Positions 17,466 to 25,599 of a stretch of DNA of 37,171 nucleotides are shown here, piece after piece. The DNA lies in NCBI GenBank assembly GCA_026398285.1, contig JAPLTI010000158.1, forward strand, positions 1 through 37,171. Reading direction: 5' to 3'. The notes under the pieces are model-generated. The model saw nothing but the letters and a program-made list of their open reading frames with translations, ran no database searches and was not told the origin of the DNA. A program made the translations under genes and the position numbers. How positions within the stretch are numbered: position 1 is the stretch's first letter; every line of letters begins with the position of its first letter. The DNA is from Verrucomicrobiota bacterium. GTDB taxonomy: Bacteria > Verrucomicrobiota > Verrucomicrobiia > Chthoniobacterales > Terrimicrobiaceae.

Positions 17466-18035
17466 CTACATTCTCGGAATCGTGATGCCGCGCTGGCCCA
17501 TATATTTCCCGGCGCGGTCGGCGTAGCTCGTCTCGCAAGTCTCCTTGGACTCAAAAAACACAACCTGCGCCAGCCCCTCGTTCGCATAGATGCGGGCGGG
17601 CAGCGGCGTGGTGTTTGAAATTTCTAGCGTCACATGCCCTTCCCACTCGGGCTCAAAGGGCGTCACATTCACAATGATGCCGCAGCGCGCGTAGGTGGAT
17701 TTGCCGACGCAGATGGTGAGCACCTCGCGCGGGATGCGGAAGTATTCCACGCTGCGGGCGAGGGCGAAGGAATTGGGCGGCACTACGCACACATCGGTTT
17801 TCATGTCCACAAAGGAGCGGTCATCGAAGGCCTTCGGGTCCACCACGCTTCCAAAGACATTTGTGAAAACCTTGAACTCGTTCGAAACGCGGAGGTCGTA
17901 GCCGTAACTCGAAAGCCCGTAGCTGATGACGCGCTCGCCGGACTCGGTCTTCTTGATCTGACCATCCACAAAGGGCTCGATCATGCCGCGTTCAACCGCC
18001 ATGCGGCGGATCCATTTGTCGGAGCAGACTGACAT
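17466..18035 (-). CDS. dcd: dCTP deaminase
   Basis: Dcd deaminates dCTP to dUTP as the first step towards dTMP. The 189-residue length matches the family. Recognisable blocks are MIEPFVDGQIKK, ISYGLSSYGYDLRVS, CVGKSTYARCGIIVNVTPFE and EWEGHVTLEISNTTPLP, the last containing the catalytic Glu. The C-terminal GKYMGQRGITIPRM is also typical. The ATG overlaps the stop of the upstream ybaB gene by one base (TAATG), which places it in the dnaX operon. The deaminase-only form (not the fused dUTPase type) is assumed. Confidence 0.95.
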   Translation of the reverse strand: MSVCSDKWIRRMAVERGMIEPFVDGQIKKTESGERVISYGLSSYGYDLRVSNEFKVFTNVFGSVVDPKAFDDRSFVDMKTDVCVVPPNSFALARSVEYFRIPREVLTICVGKSTYARCGIIVNVTPFEPEWEGHVTLEISNTTPLPARIYANEGLAQVVFFESKETCETSYADRAGKYMGQRGITIPRM

Positions 18036-18346
18036 TACATCGAGAGGCCGGGAATTTTCATTCCGCCCGTAAGTTTGCCCATTTCATCACTGCCCAGTTT
18101 TTTCGCATCCTCAAGGGCCTGCTTCACTGCCGTGAGAACAAGGTCTTCGAGCATCTCGACATCATTCGGATCCACAACCTGCGGGTCGATTTTGATAGCT
18201 GTCACATCCCCCGTTCCCGTGGCCGTGACCTTCACCTTGCCGCCGCCGGTGGTGGCTTCGACTGTGCGACTGGCCAATGCGACCTGCGCTTCCGCCATGC
18301 GTTCCTGCATGCGCTGCGCTTCCTTCATCATTTTTGCGATATTCAT
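18035..18346 (-). CDS. YbaB/EbfC family nucleoid-associated protein
   Basis: This small (103 residues) DNA-binding protein of the YbaB/EbfC family forms a dimer. The N-terminal amphipathic helix (MNIAKMMKEAQRMQERMAEAQ) and the middle block TGGGKVKVTATGTGDVTAIKIDP are family signatures. It follows dnaX with an ATGA overlap, the arrangement seen in a very wide range of bacteria. The usual third member, recR, is absent here and dcd takes its place. Confidence 0.95.
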   Translation of the reverse strand: MNIAKMMKEAQRMQERMAEAQVALASRTVEATTGGGKVKVTATGTGDVTAIKIDPQVVDPNDVEMLEDLVLTAVKQALEDAKKLGSDEMGKLTGGMKIPGLSM

Positions 18347-20115
18347 GTTTTTTGAGTTTGTAGAGTGCCCTTGAAAATTTCGAGGGCTTTTTCGATCAGC
18401 GGGTCATTGAGAAATTCTTCCATCGGATCCACCGGCGGCGCTTCAACCACAGGCTCGGTGATCTTGGGCACATCGGGTTCCGGTTCAGGCTCCGGCTCGG
18501 GAGCTGCCGCTTGCAAGGCCTCGTCGAATTCAAAAACGATCTTCGTCGGCTGACCCAAATCCTGGAGCAGGCGGGCTTCGATGTCTTTGATGCCCTTCTC
18601 CATGAACATCGAGCTACCGGCCTCTTGCAGCGCGGCGGGGAAACGAACGATCAGCCGGCCGCCTTCGAGACGGTCGAAAACACCCTCGCGGAACCAGCCA
18701 AAACGGATCACGGAGTTTTTAGAAAACTCCGCCGCGATGCGCTCCCAACAAAGGGCGGCGTCCACCGGAGCAGCGGGTTCGGGATCTGGTGCAGGTGCGG
18801 CTTTTGGCACGACAGGCGGCGGGGTTCGCACAACAGCCGGAGCCGGCTTCGGAGCCTCGATCTCCAAGACAGGCTGCGGCTCAACTGGCGCGCTCACGAC
18901 AGGTGCCGGGGGAGCGGGCTCAGGCACAGGGGCTGGGCTCGGTGGTAAAACCGGTGCTGGAGCAGGCGGAGGCGTTGCCGCTATTGGAGCAACCCTTGCT
19001 GGACGCTCTGGACGCGGCGCGGGCGGCTCGCCATTGCAGAGACCGGTGAGTGTTTCAATGACATCCGTGAGACTGGTCTCATCCAAAAGGTGGAGGGCTT
19101 TGATGACGGCGACATCGAGTTGGAGTTTCTTGTCGGCGACCCACTTCATGGCGGATTCCGCCGCGCTGAAATGATCCACCAGATCCAAAAGCTTGCCTTG
19201 CGGGATCGCACACTCGCCGCCCGTGGCCTGGCTAACCAACAGGTCGCGCAAGTGAGACACAAGCTCGGCCGTGAGGCGGGAGAGGTCTTTGCCGAGGTTG
19301 GACTGCGCCGCCACCGTGTCGAGTGCCGCGCTGGCATCACCCGCAAACAAACTGTCCGCGAGGCTCACCACGACTTCATGTGGGGTGAAGCCGAAGACAT
19401 CCATGACATCACTCGCCCGAATGTGCTCGCCGCAGAAGGCGACCATCTGGTCGAGCATGCTCTCGGCATCGCGCAATCCGCCCTCCGCGCCGCGCGCGAT
19501 GGCATCCGCCGCCTCGCCGTCGAGTTGGATTTTTTCTTTTTCCGCGATGAAAAGGAGGTGCTTTTTGATCAGGTGCGTGGGAATCCGCCGTAGGTCGAAA
19601 CGCTGGCAGCGGCTGGTAATGGTGGCGGGAACTTTTTGCGCCTCAGTGGTTGCGAAAATGAATTTCACATGCGGCGGCGGCTCCTCGAGCGTTTTGAGCA
19701 GTGCGTTGAACGCGCCCGTGCTGAGCATGTGCACCTCGTCGATGAGGTAGATTTTGAATTTTCCACGCGCGGGCGCATAGGCGGCGCTGTCCCGCAGGTC
19801 GCGGATGTTTTCCACGCCGTTGTTGCTGGCCCCGTCGATCTCAATGACATCGAGGCTGCGCCCTTCGGCGATTTCCAGACACGCCGGGCACTTGCCGCAA
19901 GGCTCCGAGGTCGGACCGGCCTCGCAGTTCAAAGCCTTCGCCAGAATGCGGGCGGTGGAGGTCTTGCCGATTCCGCGCGGACCCACAAAAAGATAAGCCT
20001 GCGCAAGCCGACTGGAATTCACCGCATTCTGAAGCGTGCGCGTGATGTGCTCCTGCCCGACGACTTCGGCGAATGTTTGCGGACGATACTTGCGGGCGAA
20101 AACTCGGTAACTCAC
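18343..20115 (-). CDS. dnaX: DNA polymerase III subunit gamma/tau
   Basis: DnaX is the clamp-loader ATPase that opens the sliding clamp and couples polymerases at the fork. The 590-residue protein starts MSYRVFARKYRPQTFAEVVG. Walker A is GPRGIGKT at 45-52, the zinc-binding cysteines are at 64, 73, 76 and 79, the Walker B block is LIDEVHML, and the sensor region is FIFATTEAQKVPATITSRCQR. A long Pro/Ala-rich linker (about 370-470) leads to a C-terminal domain equivalent to tau. I found no convincing A-AAA-AAG slippery site for a gamma-producing frameshift in or near the linker, so only tau may be made. ybaB is coupled downstream. Confidence 0.97.
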   Translation of the reverse strand: MSYRVFARKYRPQTFAEVVGQEHITRTLQNAVNSSRLAQAYLFVGPRGIGKTSTARILAKALNCEAGPTSEPCGKCPACLEIAEGRSLDVIEIDGASNNGVENIRDLRDSAAYAPARGKFKIYLIDEVHMLSTGAFNALLKTLEEPPPHVKFIFATTEAQKVPATITSRCQRFDLRRIPTHLIKKHLLFIAEKEKIQLDGEAADAIARGAEGGLRDAESMLDQMVAFCGEHIRASDVMDVFGFTPHEVVVSLADSLFAGDASAALDTVAAQSNLGKDLSRLTAELVSHLRDLLVSQATGGECAIPQGKLLDLVDHFSAAESAMKWVADKKLQLDVAVIKALHLLDETSLTDVIETLTGLCNGEPPAPRPERPARVAPIAATPPPAPAPVLPPSPAPVPEPAPPAPVVSAPVEPQPVLEIEAPKPAPAVVRTPPPVVPKAAPAPDPEPAAPVDAALCWERIAAEFSKNSVIRFGWFREGVFDRLEGGRLIVRFPAALQEAGSSMFMEKGIKDIEARLLQDLGQPTKIVFEFDEALQAAAPEPEPEPEPDVPKITEPVVEAPPVDPMEEFLNDPLIEKALEIFKGTLQTQKT

Positions 20116-20241
20116 GCGGGCACATTAAGCCCGCCCTCCCGCGTCATCCAGCACGATTTGAAAATGCCACGCCTTCGCAGAGTGAACAATTTGTTGAATA
20201 AAAAACCTTGTTCCTAAAAAAGGCTGCCCAAGACTCAAAGC

Positions 20242-21369
20242 GTGCCAGCATCCATTCTCCTTCGACGGACATCCGCTCTCTCGATCCTTGCCTGCGTCTC
20301 CTTGTTTCAGGCTCACCCGGCTTCCGCCCAAAAGACGGAAATCCTGAATCTTTCCTACGAGAAAAACCCTCCCTACCCGGAAGCTCAAAATCCCCAACTG
20401 CCGCTGGAAGTTTACGATCCCGCGTTTGCTGAAATCCTTGGCAAGCAGCCCGCACTGGTGCATCTCGCCAAGGGCTTTGGCTTCACGGAGGGTCCTGTCT
20501 TTCTCTCGGTGAAAAACTCCGACGAGGGCTTCCTCATTTTCACAGACCAGATCAACGACAACATCAACCTCATCCGCTGGCACGGCCTCACGCCCTACAA
20601 TACCATCACGCCAGCCTCTTGGAGCGAGCCGGTGGTTTTTCGGCATCCCTCGAGTATTGCGGATGGTCAAACGGCCGACCTCAACGCGAATTTGCTCACG
20701 GCCGAGACGACCGGACGCCGGGTTTCCATCACAAAACATGATGGCACGGTCGAAACGCTCGCCGGTTCCTACGAAGGCAAGCCGCTGAATTCCCCAAACG
20801 ACCTGGTGGTGAAATCCGACGGCTCCGTGTGGTTCACCGATCCCAGCTACGGCTCGCTGCAATTTCCGCAGGAGGCGTTTTTGCCGAATAATGTCTACCG
20901 CTACGATCCAAAAACCAAGGCCCTCACCGTGGTAACCGGGAACCTGCAAATGCCCAATGGCATCGCCTTTTCACCGGATGAAAAAATCCTCTACATCATC
21001 GATAGCGGAGCGATCCAGGCGCCGCGCACCTACTACTACGACAAGCCGCACACGATCTATGCGTTCGATGTCTCGGCGGATGGCAAAACGATCTCGAACC
21101 AGCGCGAATTTGCGGTCGTCTATCCCGGTTTCCCCGACGGCATGCGGCTCGACGCGAAAGGCAATGTCTACTCCGGCGCCCTCGACGGCATCCATGTTTT
21201 CAACCCGAAGGGCAAAATGATCGGCAAAATCAAGCTGCCGAAGCAGACGGCTAACCTGACCTTCGGCGGCCGCGACAACAACATCCTCTTCATTTGCTCG
21301 TCCGACTCGGTCTGGGCGATCAAACTCAACACAACCGGTGCGAAACCCGTGCCACAAATCGAACGCTAA
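20242..21369 (+). CDS. Secreted SMP-30/gluconolactonase-like protein
   Basis: The 375-residue product starts at GTG and has a Sec signal peptide (ILACVSLFQAHPASAQ, cleavage near residue 29), so it is probably periplasmic. The mature part is a six-bladed propeller of the SMP-30/gluconolactonase/LRE family: GFTEGPVF carries the early metal-ligand Glu, SPNDLVVKSDGSVWFTDPSYG the Asn and substrate region, and MPNGIAFSPDEKILYIIDSG the next blade. Family members hydrolyse sugar lactones with a divalent metal. It is 6 bp upstream of a GMC oxidoreductase gene, so the pair can oxidise a sugar to a lactone and open it. The GTG has little Shine-Dalgarno, so the start is moderately uncertain. Confidence 0.88.
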   Translation: MPASILLRRTSALSILACVSLFQAHPASAQKTEILNLSYEKNPPYPEAQNPQLPLEVYDPAFAEILGKQPALVHLAKGFGFTEGPVFLSVKNSDEGFLIFTDQINDNINLIRWHGLTPYNTITPASWSEPVVFRHPSSIADGQTADLNANLLTAETTGRRVSITKHDGTVETLAGSYEGKPLNSPNDLVVKSDGSVWFTDPSYGSLQFPQEAFLPNNVYRYDPKTKALTVVTGNLQMPNGIAFSPDEKILYIIDSGAIQAPRTYYYDKPHTIYAFDVSADGKTISNQREFAVVYPGFPDGMRLDAKGNVYSGALDGIHVFNPKGKMIGKIKLPKQTANLTFGGRDNNILFICSSDSVWAIKLNTTGAKPVPQIER

Positions 21370-21375
21370 AAATCC

Positions 21376-22926
21376 ATGAACAACGACTACGACATCATCA
21401 TCATCGGCAGCGGCGCGGGCGGCGGCACATTGGCCCGTCACCTGGCTCCCTCCGGAAAACGCATCCTCATCCTCGAGCGCGGTAGCTGGCTCCCGCGCGA
21501 GCCGGAAAACTGGTCCGCCTCGGAAGTCTTCATCGCAAACCGCTACACATCGAAGGACACCTGGCGCGACAAGCACGGCAAGGAATTCCAACCCGGCGTC
21601 CACTACTTCGTCGGCGGTGCCACGAAACTCTACGGCGCTGCCCTCTACCGCCTGCGCAAAGAGGACTTTGGCGTCCTGAAACACCACGACGGCATCTCCC
21701 CCGCCTGGCCGCTTGGCTACGACGATTTCGAGCCCTACTACTCAAAAGCCGAGCAGATGTATCATGTCCACGGCGCCCGAGGCGAGGACCCCACCGAACC
21801 ACCCTGCTCCGCGCCCTACCCGCACCCCGCCGTCTCCCACGAGCCGCGCATCCAAAAGCTCGCCGACGACCTCAAGCGCGCCGGCTACCACCCGTTCCAC
21901 TCGCCCTGCGGCATCATGCTCAACGAGGCGAACATGCCCTACAGCCAATGCGTGCGCTGCGAGGATTGCGATGGATTTCCCTGCCTCGTCCAGGCGAAAT
22001 CCGATGCCGAAGTCCTCGGCGTCCGCCCCGCGCTCGAGCACTCGAATGTCACGCTCCTCACCGATTCGCAGGTTCTCAAACTCGTCACCGACCCCACGGG
22101 TAAATCCGTTAGCGAAGTCCTCGTGGACCGCGGTGGAAAAACCGAAACCTTCCGCGCCAACATCGTCGTCGTTTCCGCCGGAGCCGCGAATTCCGCCCGA
22201 CTCCTCCTCATGTCGGCCAATGACAAACATCCGAACGGCCTCGCAAATGGCTCCGACCAAGTCGGCCGGAACTACATGTATCACAACAGCCAGGCCGTCC
22301 TCGCCATTTCCAAGGAGCCGAACCCCACGAAATACCAGAAGACTCTTGGGTTGAATGATTTTTATTTCGGCATGAAGGATTTCGAGTTCCCGATGGGAAA
22401 CATCCAGATGGTCGGAAAATCCCAAGGCCCGATGTATAAAGGCGAGAAGCCGATCGAAGCAGGGCTCGCGCCGATGTTCACGCTCGATTTTGTCGCGAAG
22501 CACGCCGTCGATTTCTGGCTCTCCACCGAGGATCTCCCCTCGCCCCACAACCGCGTCATGATCAACCGCGACGGCCAAATCACGCTCAGCTATACGCCGA
22601 ACAACCAGGAGCCGAAAAACCGCCTCTACGCGAAGCTCAAGTCGATGCTCAACCACCTCGACATGCACGAGCACCTCATCCCGAGGAATCTCTACATGAA
22701 AAACGAGATCGACATCGGCGGCGTGGCCCACCAGTCCGGCACCTGCCGCTTCGGCACCGATCCCGCCACCTCCGTGCTCGATACGAATTGCAAGGCCCAC
22801 GAACTCGACAACCTCTATGTCGTGGACACCTCGTTCTTCCCGAGTATCGGCGCCGTGAATCCCGCACTCACCGCGATGGCGAACGCCCTCCGCGTCGGCG
22901 ACCATCTCCTCGAGCGGCTGAAATAA
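21376..22926 (+). CDS. GMC family FAD-dependent oxidoreductase
   Basis: The protein has 516 residues. The N-terminal FAD fold is DIIIIGSGAGGGTLARHLAPSG, with the acidic ribose-binding ERG afterwards. A flavin-proximal block GGATKLYGAALYRLR follows, then a Cys-rich patch (SQCVRCEDCDGFPC, about residues 191-204) typical of the bacterial subgroup near sugar and choline oxidoreductases. The C-terminal GMC domain is HQSGTCRFGTDPATSVLD, then VVDTSFFPSIGAVNPALTAMANALR, with the conserved His and Asn of the active site. No Tat or Sec signal is visible. Coupled to the lactonase gene, it likely oxidises an alcohol or aldose. The final electron acceptor is unknown. Confidence 0.92.
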   Translation: MNNDYDIIIIGSGAGGGTLARHLAPSGKRILILERGSWLPREPENWSASEVFIANRYTSKDTWRDKHGKEFQPGVHYFVGGATKLYGAALYRLRKEDFGVLKHHDGISPAWPLGYDDFEPYYSKAEQMYHVHGARGEDPTEPPCSAPYPHPAVSHEPRIQKLADDLKRAGYHPFHSPCGIMLNEANMPYSQCVRCEDCDGFPCLVQAKSDAEVLGVRPALEHSNVTLLTDSQVLKLVTDPTGKSVSEVLVDRGGKTETFRANIVVVSAGAANSARLLLMSANDKHPNGLANGSDQVGRNYMYHNSQAVLAISKEPNPTKYQKTLGLNDFYFGMKDFEFPMGNIQMVGKSQGPMYKGEKPIEAGLAPMFTLDFVAKHAVDFWLSTEDLPSPHNRVMINRDGQITLSYTPNNQEPKNRLYAKLKSMLNHLDMHEHLIPRNLYMKNEIDIGGVAHQSGTCRFGTDPATSVLDTNCKAHELDNLYVVDTSFFPSIGAVNPALTAMANALRVGDHLLERLK

Positions 22927-22961
22927 AAGCGTGGAGAAAAAGCGCAATCAAAAGAGGGGAG

Positions 22962-23055
22962 CACAGGCGTCCCGCCTGTGTGGGCGTTGATGAATCGGTC
23001 CGAATCCGACTCGCCGACTGCAAAGAGTGTAAGTCTCGACACGGCCGGGACGGCC
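22962..23055. repeat. Two short inverted repeats in probable intergenic repeat DNA
   Basis: CACAGGCG at 22962-22969 pairs with CGCCTGTG at 22973-22980 across a 3-bp loop. GGCCG at 23043-23047 pairs with CGGCC at 23051-23055, again across 3 bp (GGA). The 62 bp between them read like non-coding DNA. The second hairpin touches the ATG at 23056 of the MFS gene. Hairpins of this kind are typical of dispersed repeats, but no second copy is seen in the window. Confidence 0.5.
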
Positions 23056-24240
23056 ATGCCCCCTTCTTCATCAAAACCCTCCCGCGCCGCCGTGGGAGCG
23101 GTTTTCGGCGCGGGCGTGGCGCAGGGCATCGCCCTCGTCACATTCCCCGCAGCGGGGGCGATTTTCACGAGCACGCAGCACTACGGCCTGAGCAGCACGC
23201 AATACGGCATGCTCTTCGTGCCGCAGGCCATCATGGCAATCATCAGCTCCCTCCTCGGCCCAACCCTCGCGCGAAGCCTAGGGGCGAAGAATGTCTTTCT
23301 GGCAGGAATGCTGGCGAATCTCCTATCCATGGGGCTTCTCATCGCGAGCCAGTTCCTCATAGCAAACCACACCGCCGCCTACGCGGTGCTCCTACTGGCA
23401 ACAACCTGCATGGGCCTGGCCTTCGGCCTCACCGTTCCCGTCATCAACACCTGCGCCGCCGCGTTTTTTCCAAAAACCGCCGACCGCGCCTTGCTAACAT
23501 TGAATACGCTGCTCGGCCTTGGCACGGCGCTGGCGCCGGCCTTCGTCGCCGTTTTCGTCGGCCTCGGATTCTGGTGGGGATTGCCCGTTCTCGTCGCCGT
23601 CCTTTGTGCCGGACTCTTGGTTTTCGCCATGCCGCTCAGCATTTCGGCAGGTTCGCCAACCGATGATAAAACCTCCGGCGGACTGCCGACTGCCTTTCCA
23701 GCCTTCGCCGCCGCCGCCCTGCTCTACGGAATTTGCGAAACGATGAACGGTAATTGGGCGTCGATCCTCATGTCCGGCGCTCTCTCAAACACGACCGCCA
23801 CAGCATCCCTCTCCCTCACGCTCTTCTGGGGCGCTGTCACCGGCGGACGCTTGCTCTTCGCCTCGATCGACCGATGGATGCCCGAACGGCTCGTTTTCAA
23901 AATCCTCCCCGCTATCATTTGCGCAGCCTTCCTCCTCGTTCCGCTCATTCCCGCAGGAAACCCGCTCGCCGGCCTTGCTCTCTTCGCCCTCGCAGGCCTG
24001 GGTTGCTCTGCAATGCTCCCTCTCATCATCAGCTTTGGCCAAAAAAGCATGCCCACAATCGCCGCCTCGGTCGCCGGCCTGCTGATCGCCTTCTATCAAC
24101 TCGGCTACGGCCTCGCCGCCTTCGGAGTCGGCCCGCTTGAGAACATGGCATCGCTTTCCCTCAATCACATCTTCGCCGCCACCGCAGTCCCCGCAATCGG
24201 CCTCGCGATTCTTGCCGCGTTGCTGAGCAGGAAAAATTAA
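23056..24240 (+). CDS. Major facilitator superfamily transporter
   Basis: This is a 394-residue membrane protein when started at the ATG at 23056 (MPPSSSKPSRAAVGAVFG). Longer starts at 22978 (GTG) or 22990 (ATG) would translate the hairpin-rich repeat DNA and add a hydrophilic segment unlike the family, so I prefer 23056, though its Shine-Dalgarno is poor. About 12 hydrophobic segments can be counted. One of the early ones ends in LGPTLARSLGAKNVFLAG, the usual MFS loop between helices 2 and 3, and a second half begins near residue 200. The position after lactonase and GMC genes suggests sugar or sugar-acid transport, but no substrate-specific motif is visible. Confidence 0.82.
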   Translation: MPPSSSKPSRAAVGAVFGAGVAQGIALVTFPAAGAIFTSTQHYGLSSTQYGMLFVPQAIMAIISSLLGPTLARSLGAKNVFLAGMLANLLSMGLLIASQFLIANHTAAYAVLLLATTCMGLAFGLTVPVINTCAAAFFPKTADRALLTLNTLLGLGTALAPAFVAVFVGLGFWWGLPVLVAVLCAGLLVFAMPLSISAGSPTDDKTSGGLPTAFPAFAAAALLYGICETMNGNWASILMSGALSNTTATASLSLTLFWGAVTGGRLLFASIDRWMPERLVFKILPAIICAAFLLVPLIPAGNPLAGLALFALAGLGCSAMLPLIISFGQKSMPTIAASVAGLLIAFYQLGYGLAAFGVGPLENMASLSLNHIFAATAVPAIGLAILAALLSRKN

Positions 24241-24252
24241 AGCGCTCAAGAA

Positions 24253-24370
24253 TGGGACGGCTCGGCGATCCATCCCTACCATGGGTTTTCGATGGGCGCT
24301 GCCGCGCCGCCCGCGCGGTTGGCTCCACCCGTCGTTCCCCTGGGTAGGGATGGCTCGCCGAGCCGTCCCA
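24253..24370. repeat. Left REP/REPIN-like element next to the transposase gene
   Basis: The arms at 24253-24280 and 24343-24370 are 28 bp long and inverted, with a single mismatch; the outer ends read TGGGACGG and CCGTCCCA. The 62-bp middle contains the 25-bp block 24285-24309, which recurs exactly at 24956-24980 on the other side of the transposase gene. This is the form of a REPIN, the paired REP unit mobilised by REP-associated transposases. It begins 12 bp after the MFS stop and may also act as a transcript-ending hairpin. Confidence 0.8.
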
Positions 24371-24445
24371 AGATTCAGGCGCGCAGCGCCGTCTCCGTCG
24401 AAAAAAAGCTCCTCATAACACCCTATTCCCCCCAATCATTATGGG

Positions 24446-24892
24446 ATGGATGTCGGCCGCAAATCGCTACCCCACGAACTTCCGCTGTGGGTTGATGTTC
24501 ACGGGGCCGCGTTTTTCATCACCTGTTGCGCAAAGGATCGCGCGTTGAGTCCATTTGCCTGCCCGAAAACTGCAACCGGACTTTTGGAATCGATCCGTCA
24601 CCGGATGCAAATCCGCATTTGGTATGTCCATGCCGCCATCATCATGCCCGACCATGTCCACCTTGTTCTGGGATTTCCCCCGGAAACGAATGTGGCCAAG
24701 TGCATCCGAGATTGGAAACGATGGACGGCACGCGTCCACGGGTTCGACTGGCAGCGAGATTTTTTTGAACACCGACTTCGCCATGACGAAAGCCTTCAAG
24801 AGAAAATCCAGTATGTCCTCGAAAATCCCGTTCGGGCCGGGCTCGTAGAGGACTGGCAGGATTGGCCTTTTACTATATTGCCTGAAGAGTAG
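24446..24892 (+). CDS. REP-associated tyrosine transposase (RAYT, Y1 HUH family)
   Basis: RAYTs are domesticated IS200/IS605-like enzymes that cut and move REP hairpins as single strands. The 148-residue protein has the RAYT N-terminal pattern (RKSLPHELPLWVDVHGAAFFIT), the HUH motif His70-x-His72 in MPDHVHLVLGF and the catalytic Tyr123 in EKIQYVLENPVRAGLV. All active-site residues are present, so it looks functional. Its length is within the family range. It sits between two related palindromic repeats (24253-24370 and 24904-25055), the expected arrangement for a RAYT and its REP partners. Confidence 0.92.
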   Translation: MDVGRKSLPHELPLWVDVHGAAFFITCCAKDRALSPFACPKTATGLLESIRHRMQIRIWYVHAAIIMPDHVHLVLGFPPETNVAKCIRDWKRWTARVHGFDWQRDFFEHRLRHDESLQEKIQYVLENPVRAGLVEDWQDWPFTILPEE

Positions 24893-24903
24893 GGGAAGAT
24901 GAA

Positions 24904-25055
24904 GGCGGCTGCGCCGCGAGAATGGGGCGTCTACGGCGATCCGCCCCTACCAATTGTTTTCGATGGGCGCTGCCGCGCCGACCGCGCGTTTGGCAGCGCC
25001 GTCGTTCCTCTTGGGACGGCTCGCCGAGCGGTCCCATTTTTGCGGCGAAGCCGCC
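24904..25055. repeat. Right REP/REPIN-like element next to the transposase gene
   Basis: It is in direct orientation to the left element and shares a 25-bp exact core (24956-24980 with 24285-24309). The inner element spans about 24920-25036, with a near-palindromic end at 25012-25036. Outside that, GGCGGCTGCGCCGC (24904-24917) and GCGGCGAAGCCGCC (25042-25055) form a further 14-bp inverted pair with one mismatch. It ends less than 40 bp before the antitoxin start and may affect that promoter. Confidence 0.78.
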
Positions 25056-25090
25056 ATTGACTTGGTCAGAAGTTGACTAACACTACAGCC

Positions 25091-25330
25091 GTGACGGTGA
25101 CGATTTACCAAGCCAAGACCCATCTTTCGCGAATTCTGCAGCGAGTGGAGCAGGGTGAAGAGGTGGTGGTGTGTCGTGGCAAGCAAGCGATCGCCCGGAT
25201 TGTTCCTACCGACTCCGCCAAACCCAAACGCCCGAAAGTCGGTGTGCCTACTTCGCCGCGATTTGAAATTCCGCCCAATGCCTTTGCGCCACTTGGGGCA
25301 GAGGAACTCAAAGAGTGGGGGCTGGAATGA
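25091..25330 (+). CDS. Phd/YefM family antitoxin
   Basis: The N-terminus MTVTIYQAKTHLSRILQRVEQGEEVVVCRGKQAIARIVP (described in pieces: VTIYQAKTHLSRIL, then GEEVVVCRGKQAIARI) is the Phd/YefM DNA-binding fold, which binds its own operator and neutralises a toxin through its C-terminus. I use the GTG at 25091; an in-frame TTG at 25073 would add six residues. The 79-residue length is normal. The C-terminal region (RFEIPPNAFAPLGAEELKEW) is the probable toxin-binding part. The stop overlaps the ATG of the PIN-domain gene (ATGA), as in standard toxin-antitoxin operons. Confidence 0.88.
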   Translation: MTVTIYQAKTHLSRILQRVEQGEEVVVCRGKQAIARIVPTDSAKPKRPKVGVPTSPRFEIPPNAFAPLGAEELKEWGLE

Positions 25331-25545
25331 CGCTGCTGCTGGATACTTGTGCCTTCATTTGGTTGACGAGCGCGCCCGCGTTGTTGGGGGCGAAGGCGGC
25401 CAAGGCTCTGGATGAGCCGGCAAATGATCGGGTGTTGAGCTTGGCTTCGGTGTGGGAGGTCACGCTCAAGCACCGCACGGGCAAGCTGCCGTTGCCATCA
25501 CAGCGAAAAATCGCGAACTCGAGTGGGTTGGATTTTTTATCGTGA
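25327..25545 (+). pseudogene. Truncated PIN-domain toxin (VapC-like)
   Basis: It starts at the ATG at 25327 and reads MTLLLDTCAFIWLTSAPALL, the first PIN motif with the initial metal-ligand Asp, and then SVWEVTLKHRTGKLPLP, the usual middle segment with the conserved Glu. A full PIN toxin of this type has about 125 residues; this one stops at 72. The last third, which carries the remaining acidic residues (the HRDPFDRLL-type block), is missing, and the tail after LPSQRKI has no resemblance to it. No continuation is visible in the 54 bp before the next gene. It is probably a non-functional toxin remnant beside an intact antitoxin. Confidence 0.75.
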
Positions 25546-25599
25546 GATTGTTCTCCTGCGGCGATTGACTTCGCGCCACAAATCACCCATCACCAACCC

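Noticed and set aside
18343..20115. Programmed frameshift in dnaX
   Set aside because: No A-AAA-AAG in the correct frame was found; A-rich codons near 19510-19570 are in the ATPase domain and out of register for a slippery site.
21742..22947. 401-codon open frame on the minus strand
   Set aside because: Antisense to the GMC oxidoreductase gene; low-complexity shadow product.
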